Source of the DNA: Wolfiporia cocos
Taxonomy: Eukaryota > Basidiomycota > Agaricomycetes > Polyporales > Phaeolaceae
Assembly (NCBI GenBank): GCA_029448655.1
Contig: JACCLO010000015.1
Span: forward strand, 1,201,937-1,265,936
Length of the DNA: 64,000 nt
Direction of reading: 5' to 3'
A program made the translations under genes and the position numbers. This document shows, in pieces, positions 11,601 to 23,432 of the stretch; position 1 is the stretch's first letter; every line of letters starts with the position of its first letter. A model generated the notes under the pieces. That model was given only the letters and a program-made list of their open reading frames with translations. It searched no databases and was not told the origin of the DNA.

Positions 11601-12015
11601 GTAGCTAGTCATGTGACCTATAGATTAGATAAAGGATTGTCGTAGATAGTAGGTTTACGGCCCGTCCTCCCCGCCGGTCTGCTCATGTGCTAGGTAGACG
11701 ATGTTTGTATTGCATGCTATGACGCTTAGGTGCACAACCCCCTTTAGGGCGGGCCCTTCTGCAGTAGTTCCACAGTCTCTGCCTGTACATATAGTACGTC
11801 GAGCTGGGGCTTACTCCCCAGTTCTGTTATTCTCAGTCGCCGCCTCTCAGGGGGCGCTTCCCCTCTTACTGCTACCACTAGGTGTGCGCTCTAAGTCTTC
11901 GGCTCGACCTTCAACAACGTCTTCGACAGGTTGGTCGCCCCTCCTTACATGCGGGCTTGAGGAGAGATATAGGCTTAGAGGGATAGAAGGCATGTCCTAT
12001 GTCAGTTTGTGACAC
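11601..12015 (+). repeat. LTR-like relic with box, TATA and hairpin
   Basis: Contains GCACAACCC-CCTTTAGGG-CGGGCCC (11732-11756), a TATA-like ACATATAGTA (11787-11796) and a hairpin with stem CTGGGG/CCCCAG (11804-11809, 11816-11821). The same layout recurs in several LTRs between 37 and 58 kb. The ends are not defined; TTTGTGACACAA near 12005-12017 may be the 3' edge. Confidence 0.5.
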
Positions 12016-12743
12016 AACACGTCTATCGTGGGAGGGACAACTGGGCCAAACACGGCAGCAAATTACTGTTAATGTGGGGAATGCCTCCATGAGAGGAAAT
12101 TGTTAGCGTGCCAAATAGCCATCCAATGGAAAGCAGGCGTCAACGAGTCAATGGACAAAGTTCAGCCCACGAAGCGGAGCACAAATCCAGGGATAGTTAA
12201 TAGATGACGGAGTTCGTAGTGTCGGGATTCACATACTGAGCAAATACAATGATTGGAAGGGCAACGGCGCTGCCAATGGAGTTCAGTCATTGTACTAAAC
12301 TCGCAGACTTAGATACTGACGCAGGGACGGCGAGGGGTGTAAGTGTTGTCTTCGTAATCATCCAGGTCAAAGGAAGGTGCGCCGCCTGTCGTTTCCTCGT
12401 CAATCAGATTTAATACAGACCACCTATGGCAGCCTACCGTGACAAGGACTGTGAGGCCGAATGGATTGGAATGGCATATCAACCAAGTATAACGGGTGTC
12501 CTAGTCAGTATCCTGTGTGTTCCCGTCCTTGATTCAAACTCACTACATAAGCATAAATAGCGGCAAGGACGGTGCCAGCCTATCGCACGTGAGTTGAATG
12601 GGTCAAGAATTGAACAATGTCGCTCTCACCAGGCGCAGGTACCCTGCACGCCATGTAGCCCCAGTATTAGTTTCAAGCACCTAGACGTAAATGCGGCACA
12701 ATAAGCAATAATTCTCTAAGCAACTCGCTGTTCACACACCTGA
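12016..12743. other. Intergenic, nothing recognised
   Basis: No open frame of note, no repeats shared with the rest of the window and no RNA gene signature seen. Confidence 0.4.
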
Positions 12744-14998
12744 TCACCATCCACTGGCCGTGCCATGACTCGAACCATTTACGCCCTGGAAGAGGTCAAT
12801 CGACGGCATGACACAAGGAACGCAAATGTGCACACACCTGTGGAGTCTGGGGACATGAACGCTGGGAGGCTGAGCAGTGCCACTCCGACAGCATTTTTCA
12901 TGGCGTGCCTCAGATGCGTAGAATGCACTATAGCGCGGTGGGCCGTGGCCAAGCGGATCCGGGCGCGGAGCATCCACGGCAGGGACCACGCTTCCATGAT
13001 TACTGCCGACGGGCTTCGCCAACGCGACTCCCCCTTGCGCGGTTCGTGCTCCTTGCTGCTCGACAACATCGCATACGTAAGGCCGCTGGGGAGCTTTCCG
13101 CCGTACCCGACCTCTGCGAGACCCTCCCTCGCTTCGCTCGATGTGAGATTCACCTCGGAGGGCGTCGCGCTGCCCACCCACAGCGTACCCTGAGTTTGAG
13201 TGACGCGCAGCTGAATGGTGGCGTCTGCGTCATCAGAGATAAACGGCCCTGGGGGAACGCCGAGCCAGGAGAGGGTGACGCGGGGGTACCACAGGCGCAC
13301 GTGCGACTCCTCGTACTGGGTATACGTCCGCTCTGCGATTTGCAGCGCGTGGCGCATCTCCTGTGCCATCTTGGAGATACTTGTATCAGCCACGCGGAAG
13401 TACACACGATGGGTATCGATTGCGTACCTGTAGCAGTGCAATCATGACAAGGCTGCCGTCAAGCACCTGCTTGGGCACAGCAGCATGTCGTCCCAGCTCA
13501 CGCTGCTCCAGATCCATCTCGTCGAATATACGACCGAGCTGCTCGCGCGCCTCATTTCGCGACCTGATCAGCGTCTGCTCAGCCACGCGTAGCGCATACT
13601 TGACCGACCCCGACTTCGAGTACGCCCCGCCATGCGCCGACCTGTACGCCGTGCCCTTGTCCTGGTCGAATGTCACGACGATCAGCAGCTCTACCGCCCT
13701 CATCGCGGCAATGATCGAGTGCCCCAGCGAGAGCATCGGTGCCTCGATCGCGGAGACGAACCTGGCGTGTGAGGGCAACACAGGGGATATGTTGCGGCGG
13801 GAGGACCTGCGGGAGAACGAGGGCCTGCGGGACGGTGCACGGCTGGAATAGGGAGAGGTGGCGCGTTTGATTGGCGGGGGCCTCGGAACGAGAGAGGACA
13901 TCCCCCATGCAATCTCGCGACGCAGATGTTCGACAATACCGATTAGCGGACGGATGGACTTCACTGCGTAAGATCAGAGCAGATTCAGGTCGTCAAGGAT
14001 GCACAGGCTGCTCACAGCTTAGCCGTCCCACCCTCAGCTCGAAAGCTGCTTGAGAGTACGTCTCATTGAGGTTCACTGACCGCTGAAACAACTGATTTCG
14101 TAGCTGTACAAATTCCGCAGAAGTCGCAGATGTCTTATGCTTCTCCGAGAGACAGTTGAGACTGACGGTCAGACAGCGTTGCAGCAAAGCGAACGACGTA
14201 GCCATGTCTTGTTCGAAGCTGGACGAAGACCAGCGGAATAGAGCCATAACGATGAGCAACGAGAGTAGGCTAAGAGAAGCGGGTGCCAACGTCGCATAGA
14301 GGAATGCTCCGGAGTCGGCCAAGACCATCTGCGAGCGAGTCAGTTATAGCTCCTATGGGTCACAGAAGCTCTAGCATACTCCTGCGAGCAGCGGCGTTTT
14401 ATCACATGCGGTGTGCAGACTTTACAGTATGTACAAACGAATCTCAGCAGGAAGCATGATGCGTCGGAGGGTGCCAAGTGCAGTCTCCGACTTTGGCTTC
14501 GTACACAGATGGAGAATGATCTGTGCACGATGCTACTAATATTCTACACATAATTTGGGGTTAGGGAAAGTGAACTCACGGATTTGTCTCCTATGTTAAT
14601 AGTAAGGAGCCAGATGGACACGAATAGAGATATACGCATCGAGAGCGTAAGACGTACAAGCCGGCTCTTGATCAGTCCAGCTATACATTTCAATGAGCAT
14701 CCAGATGTAACTGTCGAATTCACGCAGATCGCTGTTGTCAAATTGAGATGACCTACCAAAGAAGCTGATGATCACCAGAAAACAGGCGCACGTTGCCCGA
14801 GACCTCGCGGAGTTTTCTGGCATAAGAGAAGCAATATACTTCGCTAGTGTCGAGAATCCGATAGCAACGAGCGCTCCCATGATATTCAAGACGGTCAGCT
14901 CAAGCTGCTGCGCTAGATTTGACACAAGCAACAAACTAGCACTCAACCGGGGGAAGGGGGCTCGCTCAAAGGCGCCTTCCTGGTCCTGGGAACACTAG

Positions 14999-15882
14999 CC
15001 GTCAAAGGCCAAGACAAGTCTGAGGTTTACGCTCAAGACTGCCTGGCATATATACTCCTAACGTATTTGTACATATTTGTGTACGGCGGCTCAGAGGCCT
15101 CTACGTACTGGTATCTAACTGGCTATGAGCTACGGGCCGGTAATGGCATCGGAGCGCTGGGGTATGCGAGGATGTCCATGGCGACGTAGCGTATAAGGGG
15201 CGGATCAGTAGGGTAGCCAATCTGTCGGGTTCAATCGGTGGTTCTCGTCGATCGTAGGTGCGCCGGTAATGGCGGGGTTCTAAGTCTGTGATCGGGCGCG
15301 GTCTGCCGCGATCGGGGTTGGCCAGTACGGGCCGGGTATAGTGTAGGTTGATCGAGCGTGATCGGCTGCGATCGGGGTGTAGCGCTCTGTGACTGGTAGG
15401 GTTCTCAGTCGTGCAGAGCCGCGGGTTATTATCCCTGCCTGTTGTACTTATAGGTCAGGGTGCGTAAGGGGTATAGTATAATGTCTATGCCAGTAATGGC
15501 GAGTGTCCGTGCGGTAGGGACGCGAGGTGTTAGGTTTTAGTGTTCTGGGTCACATGCGAGTATAGACCGTGCCCCTAGTCGACGTATAGCGTGTGCGGTG
15601 GCGGTTTAGCCTGGTCTGTGTAAGGCGTGCCGTCGTGCTATCGTAGTCAGTTGGTCTCTAGGGGTCGGCTCGTGACTCCGGGGTTTAGGGACTAGGCAGC
15701 GTATGTCTCGCTGCCGGGACTTGGACTGAGTTTAGGGTTGGACTGCTGGTGGCCTGCTAGTGCCCATAGTGTTCTGTATAGCGGAGGGTTTCTACTAGCG
15801 TTGCCGTGGGGTTCCAGCTGGGCTCGGATAGAGTGCTGTAGCGTGCGTACGGCGTGAGTGGGGTGCCAAGCTAGCGTATTCT
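14999..15882 (-). repeat. Insertion, probably a degenerate LTR, inside the Bre4-like gene
   Basis: Non-coding GT-rich block between two coding parts of the Bre4-like gene. It carries the palindromic motif GCCRGTAATGGC at 15136-15147, 15262-15273 and 15489-15500, a TATATA-type box near 15048, and an imperfect hairpin near 15018-15040, features shared with LTR relics at 37 and 56 kb. ACTAG occurs at both junctions (14994-14998 and 15883-15887) and could be a target duplication, but the inner ends are not TG/CA. Confidence 0.45.
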
Positions 15883-16062
15883 ACTAGGCTTTGAAATTGG
15901 CTTGTGACAAGATTTTCCTGGACACAGAAGACCAGAGCCTCAAATAGTAGTACAGGAAATGCATAGCTGCCTCCAAGCTTAGAGACAGGGTGCATAACGA
16001 TAGCCAAGCAGCAGAGGAAAGTGGAGAGTAGCCTGGCGAGAGGGCGTCGTTCGAAATAGTGA

Positions 16063-16099
16063 CTACCGACGCGCAGAATATTATTCTGCGCGTCGGTAG
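16063..16099. repeat. Perfect 37-bp palindrome
   Basis: CTACCGACGCGCAGAATA, one central T, then its exact reverse complement. It lies in the 5' coding part of the Bre4-like pseudogene. Confidence 0.95.
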
Positions 16100-16273
16100 A
16101 GCGGACGCAAGACATGACTTCAGCATTACCGAGATAGACATGAGGGGTATAATGCGCCGGCCAGTGTGTGTCGGCACAATTGCATGGTCTTTCCAGAGTG
16201 GAGGAGGTAAGAACTGCTCGTCAAGACATTTAACAGTGGAGTTGTAGAGCGGCAACATCCGGCATAGTGTCAC

Positions 16274-17823
16274 GGCAAGCTATTCTTGCATGGGCGCTTA
16301 CACGAGCCGACAGGTTCTCCCGCCCCGACTTTCTCGGAAAACCAAAGGTACTGCATATCGTACGTTGTTCAATGTTACATAGTCAACACTTCACTTTCCG
16401 CACAATGTTCCTATTCGTGCACGCATATGCAGGAGGATGACTTGGATCGTCTGGAGATTTCGTGAAAACTCGGGTGCCCTCAGAGTCAAAGTCGTCAAAA
16501 TCAACCACAATATATCAACGTTTCATGGACGACATCCGTAGGCGGCTGATAAGGTGAATCATCGAACCGCTCAGCGCCCCTGTATCAGCAGCCGGCGCTA
16601 CGATATCCGCCTTCGCTCTTCGTCCGCGGAAATTAGAGGTACCACTGCCCACGAGCGTGGTGATGGGCGCACACCAACCCTTCCTGGTGGCTGTGCATTT
16701 TCATGTTTGATTCGAGTGAAGTGCTTGGATTAGACCTGTCACCGAAGGAATAATATCATGTACGACCCGCCACAAGGCGCGCCTTGCCGATATCGAATGC
16801 TGCGATGCCAGTCAAGACATTCCAGTCACCTGGAAAGCGGCCTGAAGGGAACCTATGCTGAGAACCGACGTAGCCTGCCTGATACGAAAGGCATGGCTGC
16901 GCCGGCGAACAAACCGAATATGATGCGACTCGGGTCTGCTATCGCCGCAGACTCCTTGTCCTGGACGGAACGCATCGGAATGAGGAGGTGTCCGGTCGCA
17001 TGTCAAAGACGTGAGAACAACGAAACCCCACCGTGAAACCAACATTGAAAATGAGAGTCCGTACCTTACACTACGAGTCACTGTGGTCTCGTTGGGGATG
17101 GTATCCACCATTGGTCATGAGCTCTGTTGCTTAGATCTTCAACTGTCGTACGGCAGATATATTATTCTACCAGGTGGGACGAGAAGATTCAACTTGCCAT
17201 TGCACAGGATCAAGCTCGAGAGTTACCACCGCCAGAATCGGTGCGCATGGGAACCAAACGTTGGACTTGTCCTATCCAGTACTTAACCGGTCTTTTCTCT
17301 CGTTAGATCTCCTGGAGGAGCGTCTGTGGAACCATATCTTCTCATGTATACCGCTTACACTAGTGGGGCGAATGCGAGGTGTCGTGGATGCATTTAAATT
17401 GCAGTGCACAGTCAAACAGCATCGGTATCAGTAGTAGCGAGCATGCACCCCTGCTATTTGTTCGAGCAGCATGCAGAGCGCAACAGTCAAACATAGCACG
17501 GAGAACTGTGAGCAATTCAGGTCGGTTAGATGACTGCATTGTACCACCTATGAGCATTGTCTCATAATTTCTCTATTCATTCGAGACTCTCGGCAATCGA
17601 CCTTGCAGCCAATAGCTGATGAGAAAAAAACCTCGCGCAAACACAAGGAATGTGAAAAGCGTTGATACAGTGTTACGAAGATCTGACGAAAGGCAAACAG
17701 ATCCAGTCAATCATGCTAAACCCGACAATTGGACACTTCCACATACCAGAATAAAGACTGACTATATGATACACGCGGAGTACAGCAATACAGAGACATA
17801 AGATACAGTACCATAGAAGGCGG
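16274..17823. other. Intergenic, no gene assigned
   Basis: A minus-strand stretch at about 16990-16860 reads openly in two frames and may be an old exon, but no family is recognisable. 17300-17820 shows nothing beyond short chance frames. Confidence 0.35.
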
Positions 17824-19722
17824 TTAATACCTGGGGTCACACAAGACAGAAGATGGAGTGATGTGGCCTTCGTCCCGAATCACGTACTGGTCACTTGCAT
17901 GCCAAGTTTCTCCGCCAACGTTTCCATATACACCTCTGTGACGACGTGAGTCTCTTTCCATCAGTCGTCTCAATATATTGAGAGGCTCACCCGTCTCATG
18001 CCTTAGCCGCCAATACTCCGTCAACAGCTCATCGAGCTCCGCCTGGCTCTGCTTCATATGCTCGGCCATCTACACCACACGGTCAGGTTCACGCCAACAT
18101 CGCTAAGGGGCAAGCGAAGTTTTACCTTGCGCTCAACCTCGTCCGCCTCCCTCCGCAGCTCCTCCACCTGTTTATCGTTTTCGCGGCGCTCAACCGCCAT
18201 CTCCTCGTACTCGCGTTGCAGCCGCTCGAGCGCCTGCTGGCTCGCAAGCCGCTTGTCCTCCGCATGCCGCTGCGCACTGTCGAGCTTCTCCTGCGCATTC
18301 GACAGTTGCTTGAACACGCGCTGTGTGTCCATGCCCATCAGAATCCGTGCTCAAGCAAGGATGTCAGGATACATGGACGATGACGAACCTCGCGCTTCAG
18401 CAGCAGTTCCGTCCGCTCGCTCTTCGTCAGGTCGAGGTGATCGCGGATGTCGGCGAGCTCCTTTTGCGCGGCGTCCAGTGTCTGCATCTCCTTCTCGTAC
18501 GTCTGCAGTTGTTCGACGCACCAGCGCACGTCCTTCTCGATGTTGAGCAGCGCAGCGATCTTTGTCTGCAAGTCGCGGATCTTGGCTTCGTTCGTCGCGA
18601 GCGTCCTCTTGTCCTCTGCTGCCGTAGCGGACATCGTGACGATGTTGCGCCGGATGCGATCAGGCGACTGGACGACCCGCGAGCGCGTGCGGCCAATTTG
18701 CTCGGTGATCAGCAGGGTCTCTCTGTTCACACCTTCCTGCATCAATTCAACTTGTCAATCAAGACAAGGAAGCGGCATCAGTGCGATATTCATGCCTTGC
18801 TCTGGAGAACGGCCTCTATCTCCTGCTTGAGTGCTTCTCGGTCCCTGAGAAAAACGAGTTGTGTCTCCTTGTACTTTACGAGCTGTTCCGTCATTGCAGT
18901 GTTCTCATGGCGCAGCGCCTCGCACTTCGGCTCGTCCTCCTCACGCTTGACTCTATATATCGTCAGGCCACAGCTGGATCCTCAATTTTAAAAGCCCATA
19001 CTTGATATAGGCGATCTTCCTATGTGCGTCGGTCAGTTGCTGCGCAACGCTGTCGCGCTCTTCGACCATTCCGGCGGACCGCTCGCGCAGATCAGTGATG
19101 AATGACTCGCACTGTTCCGAGAACTTGACGAAGTTGATGAAAGCGGAAAATATAGCTCGTGTGCGCTCTGGTTCGGGGCTGTCTAGGTCCTTGGCGCAGA
19201 AGCCATGGAACTTGGCTGCGGTCGCGAAGCGTTGTCTGGGGTTGGTAAGTTCATGTACATACATATTGATGTGTAGAGAACGCACAAGTGATAGAGGAGG
19301 AAGTGATGCGTTAGCGCTTGTCTGTATATGTCCTATCCGTGCACGTTCAGTATTCTTCTTTCCTCGTTGAGATACCAGACAGTATGAATATACGGTCTAC
19401 AGGTAGAGCGTATGGCAGCACACAGCAATCTCGCACGCAAGAAGTAAGGATAAACGTCCCCATAAAGCGAGCATGGAGAGAATATCGTTATGGGTAGGAA
19501 ACTCACTGGGTTCCTGACCCTGGCCAAGGCTGCCTCGACAGGTCCCTGTATTGACTCGACGGTAATACCCGTGACTTGTTTCAAGCACGCGCTATATATT
19601 CCGAGGACGAAATCTGGTGTCGGCCGTGCGACCTCCTCATGGCTAACCATGTATCCCCAGCCGGTGAACGCGTCTACGATCTCTGGGACAGACATAGACG
19701 GGAACCAGAATTGCCCCGACAT
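17824..19722 (-). CDS. NUF2: NUF2 kinetochore protein (multi-exon)
   Basis: Nuf2 is a subunit of the Ndc80 complex that couples kinetochores to microtubules. Exon 1 starts at ATG 19722 and gives a calponin-homology-like start, FWFPSMSVPEIVDAFTGWGY, with GIYSACLKQVTGITVE further on; it ends at a GTGAG donor (19506). The next recognisable part (about 19250-18960) reads PEPERTRAIFSAFINFVKF, the Nuf2 signature before the coiled coil. Coiled-coil segments follow at 18745-18355, 18310-18126 and 18069-17990. One intron is clear at 18070-18125 (56 bp, AAG/GTAAAA to GTGTAG/ATG). The part between exon 1 and 19250 is unresolved. The last ~60 codons, after YWRLRHETGE, are not coiled coil and may be a replaced C-terminus; the stop is TAA at 17824. 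Confidence 0.8.
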
Positions 19723-20013
19723 TGCGACACGTCGGCCTCTGCGACTCTACCAGTGAGATTTAGAGGACAGCCACAGAGGTTATAGAGCGCAGACGAGTGC
19801 AAGCTGCCCTGAGATTCAGAACAATCGTCGCTGTTACGGCCGCAAGGCGTTACGACGCGTCGGTGTGACGCGTTTGATCGCGTATCATGATCCTACAGCC
19901 GGCATGCTCCCTTCCACATCGCTCCATTTCAGTCTGTCTTCTGTCTCCTCTAGGCTCTCCGCACGCTGTAACACCGGACTTACCAGATTGATACAACTTG
20001 ATGTCTTGGCAAT
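19723..20013. promoter_or_regulatory. Shared upstream region of NUF2 and the RecQ-like gene
   Basis: The two genes diverge from this 291-bp gap, so it should hold both promoters. No TATA box or other element was identified. Confidence 0.4.
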
Positions 20014-21655
20014 ATGCTAGGTCCAAAGAACAATCTCGAGGAGCTCCGTCGTCGACATCTAGGAGGTGGCACGCCTGCTCCTGGACCTAGTCCTCCTGTA
20101 TCTGTGACTCACGGCAGCCAGGCTGATGGCGAGAAGGTATGCAGCCATATGCTACTTGCTAATGGACTCAGTGATGCTATCTAGCGTAGAAGTCCAAATT
20201 CAAGCCCTCGAGATCCATCAACAACTCCGACAAAGTTACAGGTACGCTAGAGCTCGGATTTAGCGCAGTCCATGAATAACATTGCCATTAGCGCTCCAAG
20301 CGCACAATCCACTTCCATCTTTCTCCACGCTCGGGTTTGGAAAGAAAAAGCCGGTCCCCGCTCGCTCAACGCCCATCGTCGAGGTCTCGTCGGCAGAATC
20401 TAGCCCGGACGATGCTTCCACCTCTCGGCTACCCGTCAAGCGGCTATCTTCGGACTCTTCATGGGATGTGGGTCACCCAGCGCCCATAAAGCGTCTAAAG
20501 ATTGCTGCACTGAAGGACAAGGAGAACGGATCCGCTGCAGAGAGCTCTCGCGACAAGGGAAAAGGTCGGGAGCAGCCATACCGCACGATCGGTCGCTCTT
20601 CACATAGTACCGGTTTTTCTTCATCGTCCGAGCCTTCTCCTAGTATACACACGCGGAAGAATCTTCCGCCCACAGACGTTCCGCCAATCTCAACGCGCTC
20701 TTCGCGATCGCTACCCTTGAGCTGGTCCGACTTACTCGAGGTGGGTACTGTCTGAGTCCCCTCGCGGTGTTTTCTGAATGTATGCTATGACTTTAGAAAG
20801 ACGATAACGAACTGGCTGGGATGCTGAACAGTAACTTCATGTTGCTGAGCGAACTCGCCATACGCAAGAGAGCAAAAGGTTCCTGCATTGACGAGGCTGT
20901 GATTGATCGCATGGAGTTGGTATCATACATATTGTTGACAGTGGTTACCTCCTTATCTTCCATTCTTGCATGATAGGGAGATGCTGACGGATCGCAACAA
21001 CGCAATTATGGCCGTCCGTTCGGCACCGGCAAAGGGCGAAAAGCCACTGATCCCAGATCCCGTGTGGTCCACCACAACACGATCCGAGTCACCTCTGGCG
21101 GAAGAGGAGTCTTTTCCACCGTTGTCTCAACGGCCGCCCAGCTGTGCTGCCCGTGTTTGCTCGCCTGCGCCGATCTCTACAGCAAATACTAGTGCTCTGT
21201 CTTCTACTTCAAATGTTTTATCATCAGTCTCCGTCGAACAAAGCTCTGGTTCCACAGGCCTATCTGCCGTCAGCTCAGAGCCTCTGGCACGGAGCGAGCT
21301 CAACGCCGTTCCCGGAAGCGACGACTTATTCGCGGACCTCGACGACTTCCCTGCCGAGGTCGCTGGGTGGGACCTCCCAAGTGCAAGTCAGCCCGCACAG
21401 CCACCTCGTCCTCAAACATCCGCACCCGTTTCGTCCGCGGTCTCGCGGCCGAGAGAGGATCTGATGCTGACGCCATACTACGCCGAGATCATGGAGAAGC
21501 TACGCACGATCTTCAATCTCGTCGACTTCCGCTCGAACCAGCTCGAGGCAATCACCGCGACGCTCGCGGGACGCGACGTGCTTGTGCTCATGCCGACAGG
21601 CGGCGGGAAGAGTTTTCAGTCCTTTGACCAGATGCACGAGAGAGTCACATCCTAA
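20014..21655 (+). pseudogene. RecQ (BLM/Sgs1-like) helicase, truncated after Walker A
   Basis: RecQ helicases unwind recombination and replication intermediates. ATG at 20014 (LGPKNNLEELRRR) opens a probable first exon ending at GAGAAG/GTATGC; a second short exon reads RRSPNSSPRDPSTTPTKLQ. A long Ser/Pro-rich exon (about 20290-20740) ends at a GTGGGT donor, and another starts after CTTTAG near 20798. The last exon has the helicase start YYAEIMEKLRTIFNLVDF, then FRSNQLEAITATLAG and Walker A MPTGGGKS at about 21592-21615. Family members continue LCYQLP; here the text changes to FQSFDQMHERVTS and stops, and no later helicase motif is found downstream. The long N-terminus fits the BLM/Sgs1 class. 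Exon phases were not all reconciled. Confidence 0.7.
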
Positions 21656-22822
21656 TCCACAATGGATGGGACATGGGACAAGGACACATGTACATGTGTC
21701 GCCCAAGACGATGCCCAGACTGCGCTAACGATGCGCAAAGCATCTGCCCAGGTTTCAATAGTCTTATCATGGTACTCCTTGGATAATAGTCGTCAACGTG
21801 TGAGTAATCGGTAGTGCCATCAGCAAAAGTCGAGTTGTATCATAAGTAATTGCCAATTGCTGGAGGCCGACGTTGTCTGTATCAATAAGCGCTAAGAGCC
21901 ACAGCAGTTGTCACCAGTATGGCGAGAATACCACATGGATTGGTCATCGGCAAGGTACGTACACACTTGACTACAACGGATACTGGACAATGCACAACTA
22001 TAAAACAGAATGAACAGACTGTTGGTACTCACGCAACGGTGATGCGTCTCCCAACCGAAGCTGACCGCCGCTGCAAGTGTCTAGATCACCCTAAGAGGTC
22101 AAGCCGTTCATGTGCATACGCCATCGCGTTTGTTCTGGTGGTGCTCCTGTGAGCTATCCTTTGGAGCGTGTCTTTGGCAGGACGCCCGCACGCTGGTATA
22201 GAATCATTTAATACATTATAAGTCGCACGTACCGGGTGCATAATTCCGAGCTCGTCGTCGCAGCGGTGGGTAATGGGAAGCGGCAATGCAGCGCGCTGTG
22301 AGTGCTGATAAGTTGGGCGGGACCGGCGTTAGCCGGAACGGACGCAGGAGATGTAGGAGCCGCCGGGTGGGCGGGCCCATTCATCTCGTGCGATTGGCAC
22401 ACACAGGCGCGCGCCGCGCGCGATGGGGGGGCACGCAGAATCAGAGTAGGCACACAGCAAACACACGACAATACATGTAACGCGACGCGGCGTGCGGAGC
22501 CAGCACATGACAAACGGGGCGCGACTACAACAAAGAAGGCAAGGAAAAGGGCGCGGAGGGAGGGGCAGAAACGGGACGGCGGCGTCGCTAAAGGCAGCGG
22601 CAGCGGGCTGGTGGCGAAGGAAGCAAGGGGCGAGCGCGCGTAAGCGCGCGGTGAAATTTGCTTGCTCGCTCGGACGTTGGGGCCGGCCTCTCCCGGCTGC
22701 GCGAGGGATCTGCCGGCCCCGCCACTAATATATTGTAGACACCTCTATTACTAAATCCTGCCTACGTTTCAGCTGATGTCCATGTCCGACGGTACAGCAC
22801 GTGCCTCTCCGCGCACATCCGA
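21656..22822. other. Intergenic with a GC-rich stretch
   Basis: 21656-22270 shows nothing recognisable. 22300-22730 is strongly GC- and purine-rich with open frames in several phases and no protein family; it is probably not coding. Confidence 0.4.
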
Positions 22823-23432
22823 TCACTCTGGCTTGCCCGAGCCCCGTCCGGCCTCGACGTTCTTCAGAGAGACTTGTTCATACTCGTGTCCGTTCGCCTG
22901 CTTCTGCACGGGTGCCTGCGATTCGACATGTTTGACCCAGGTGTAGTATACCGAGCCGAGGAGGATGGTCGCAATCGAGGAGGCACGGCCGATACACGTG
23001 CGTCAGCATGTGCATCTGCATCTTTGCAGAGAATAAGGGACGTACGTCATGATGATGTCGTGGAAGAGCCATATGCCAAGTAGCGATGCGGTGACGCCGC
23101 GAACCGCAGACGAAACCATGTGCGTGATGGGAGAAGTCACCTTGATCGAGAGCAGACTCGCGATGCTCATCAGGAATCCGAAGACACCCTGTGTGTAAAG
23201 TGAGCCATCGCGCATGACCCACATCTGCGTTTAAACCCACCATGATGGCCGAGCCGAGCGTGAAGGTCGCAAGGGTGCTCATCTCGCCGAGCGGTGCCTC
23301 GTTCGGGCCAAACAGAAGGTGCGTGATACCAGGGAGCTCGCCCGCAAGGACGAGGATCGGCGCAAGGAGGATAGCGCCCTCGAGCGAAGTGCGTGCAGCG
23401 TACGTTTGCGCTTCCTCAACGCACCCCCTCAA
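22823..23432 (-). pseudogene. C-terminal fragment of a triose-phosphate/nucleotide-sugar-type transporter (TPT/SLC35 family)
   Basis: Golgi or ER membrane transporters of this family exchange nucleotide sugars or phosphorylated sugars. The segment 23432-23240 has two hydrophobic stretches (SLEGAILLAPILVLAGELPG). After an intron-like gap comes GVFGFLMSIASLLSIKVTSP, then ITHMVSSAVRGVTASLLGIW, the conserved TPT region. After another gap the last exon reads LGSVYYTWVKHVESQAP and ends at TGA (22823-22825). The N-terminal half is absent; upstream of 23432 the sequence is unrelated. Confidence 0.72.

Larger units (their letters stand above)
12779..16115 (-). pseudogene. Bre4-like / ArAE_2 membrane protein, disrupted and truncated
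   Basis: Fragments in order on the minus strand resemble fungal brefeldin A-sensitivity (Bre4)/aromatic acid exporter-like proteins. 16115-15890 encodes an N-terminal membrane segment (RRPLARLLSTFLCCLAIVM). 14946-14600 has further hydrophobic segments (NIMGALVAIGFSTLAKYIA). 14328-14010 ends NETYSQAAFELRVGR. 13964-13430 begins KSIRPLIGIVEHLRRE and ends LVMIALLQ at a GTACGC donor. 13390-12779 has the second-domain signature STHLRHAMKNAVGVALLSLPAF and then loses similarity. An 0.9-kb insertion separates the first two parts, and the C-terminal membrane domain is missing. Exon edges are approximate. Confidence 0.62.

Noticed and set aside
12905..13447. + strand open frame of 180 codons
   Set aside because: Antisense to the Bre4-like gene, whose minus-strand reading carries the recognisable motifs.
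14994..15887. ACTAG as a certain target duplication of the insertion in the Bre4-like gene
   Set aside because: The enclosed ends are not TG/CA and other 5-bp matches exist nearby; kept only as a candidate.
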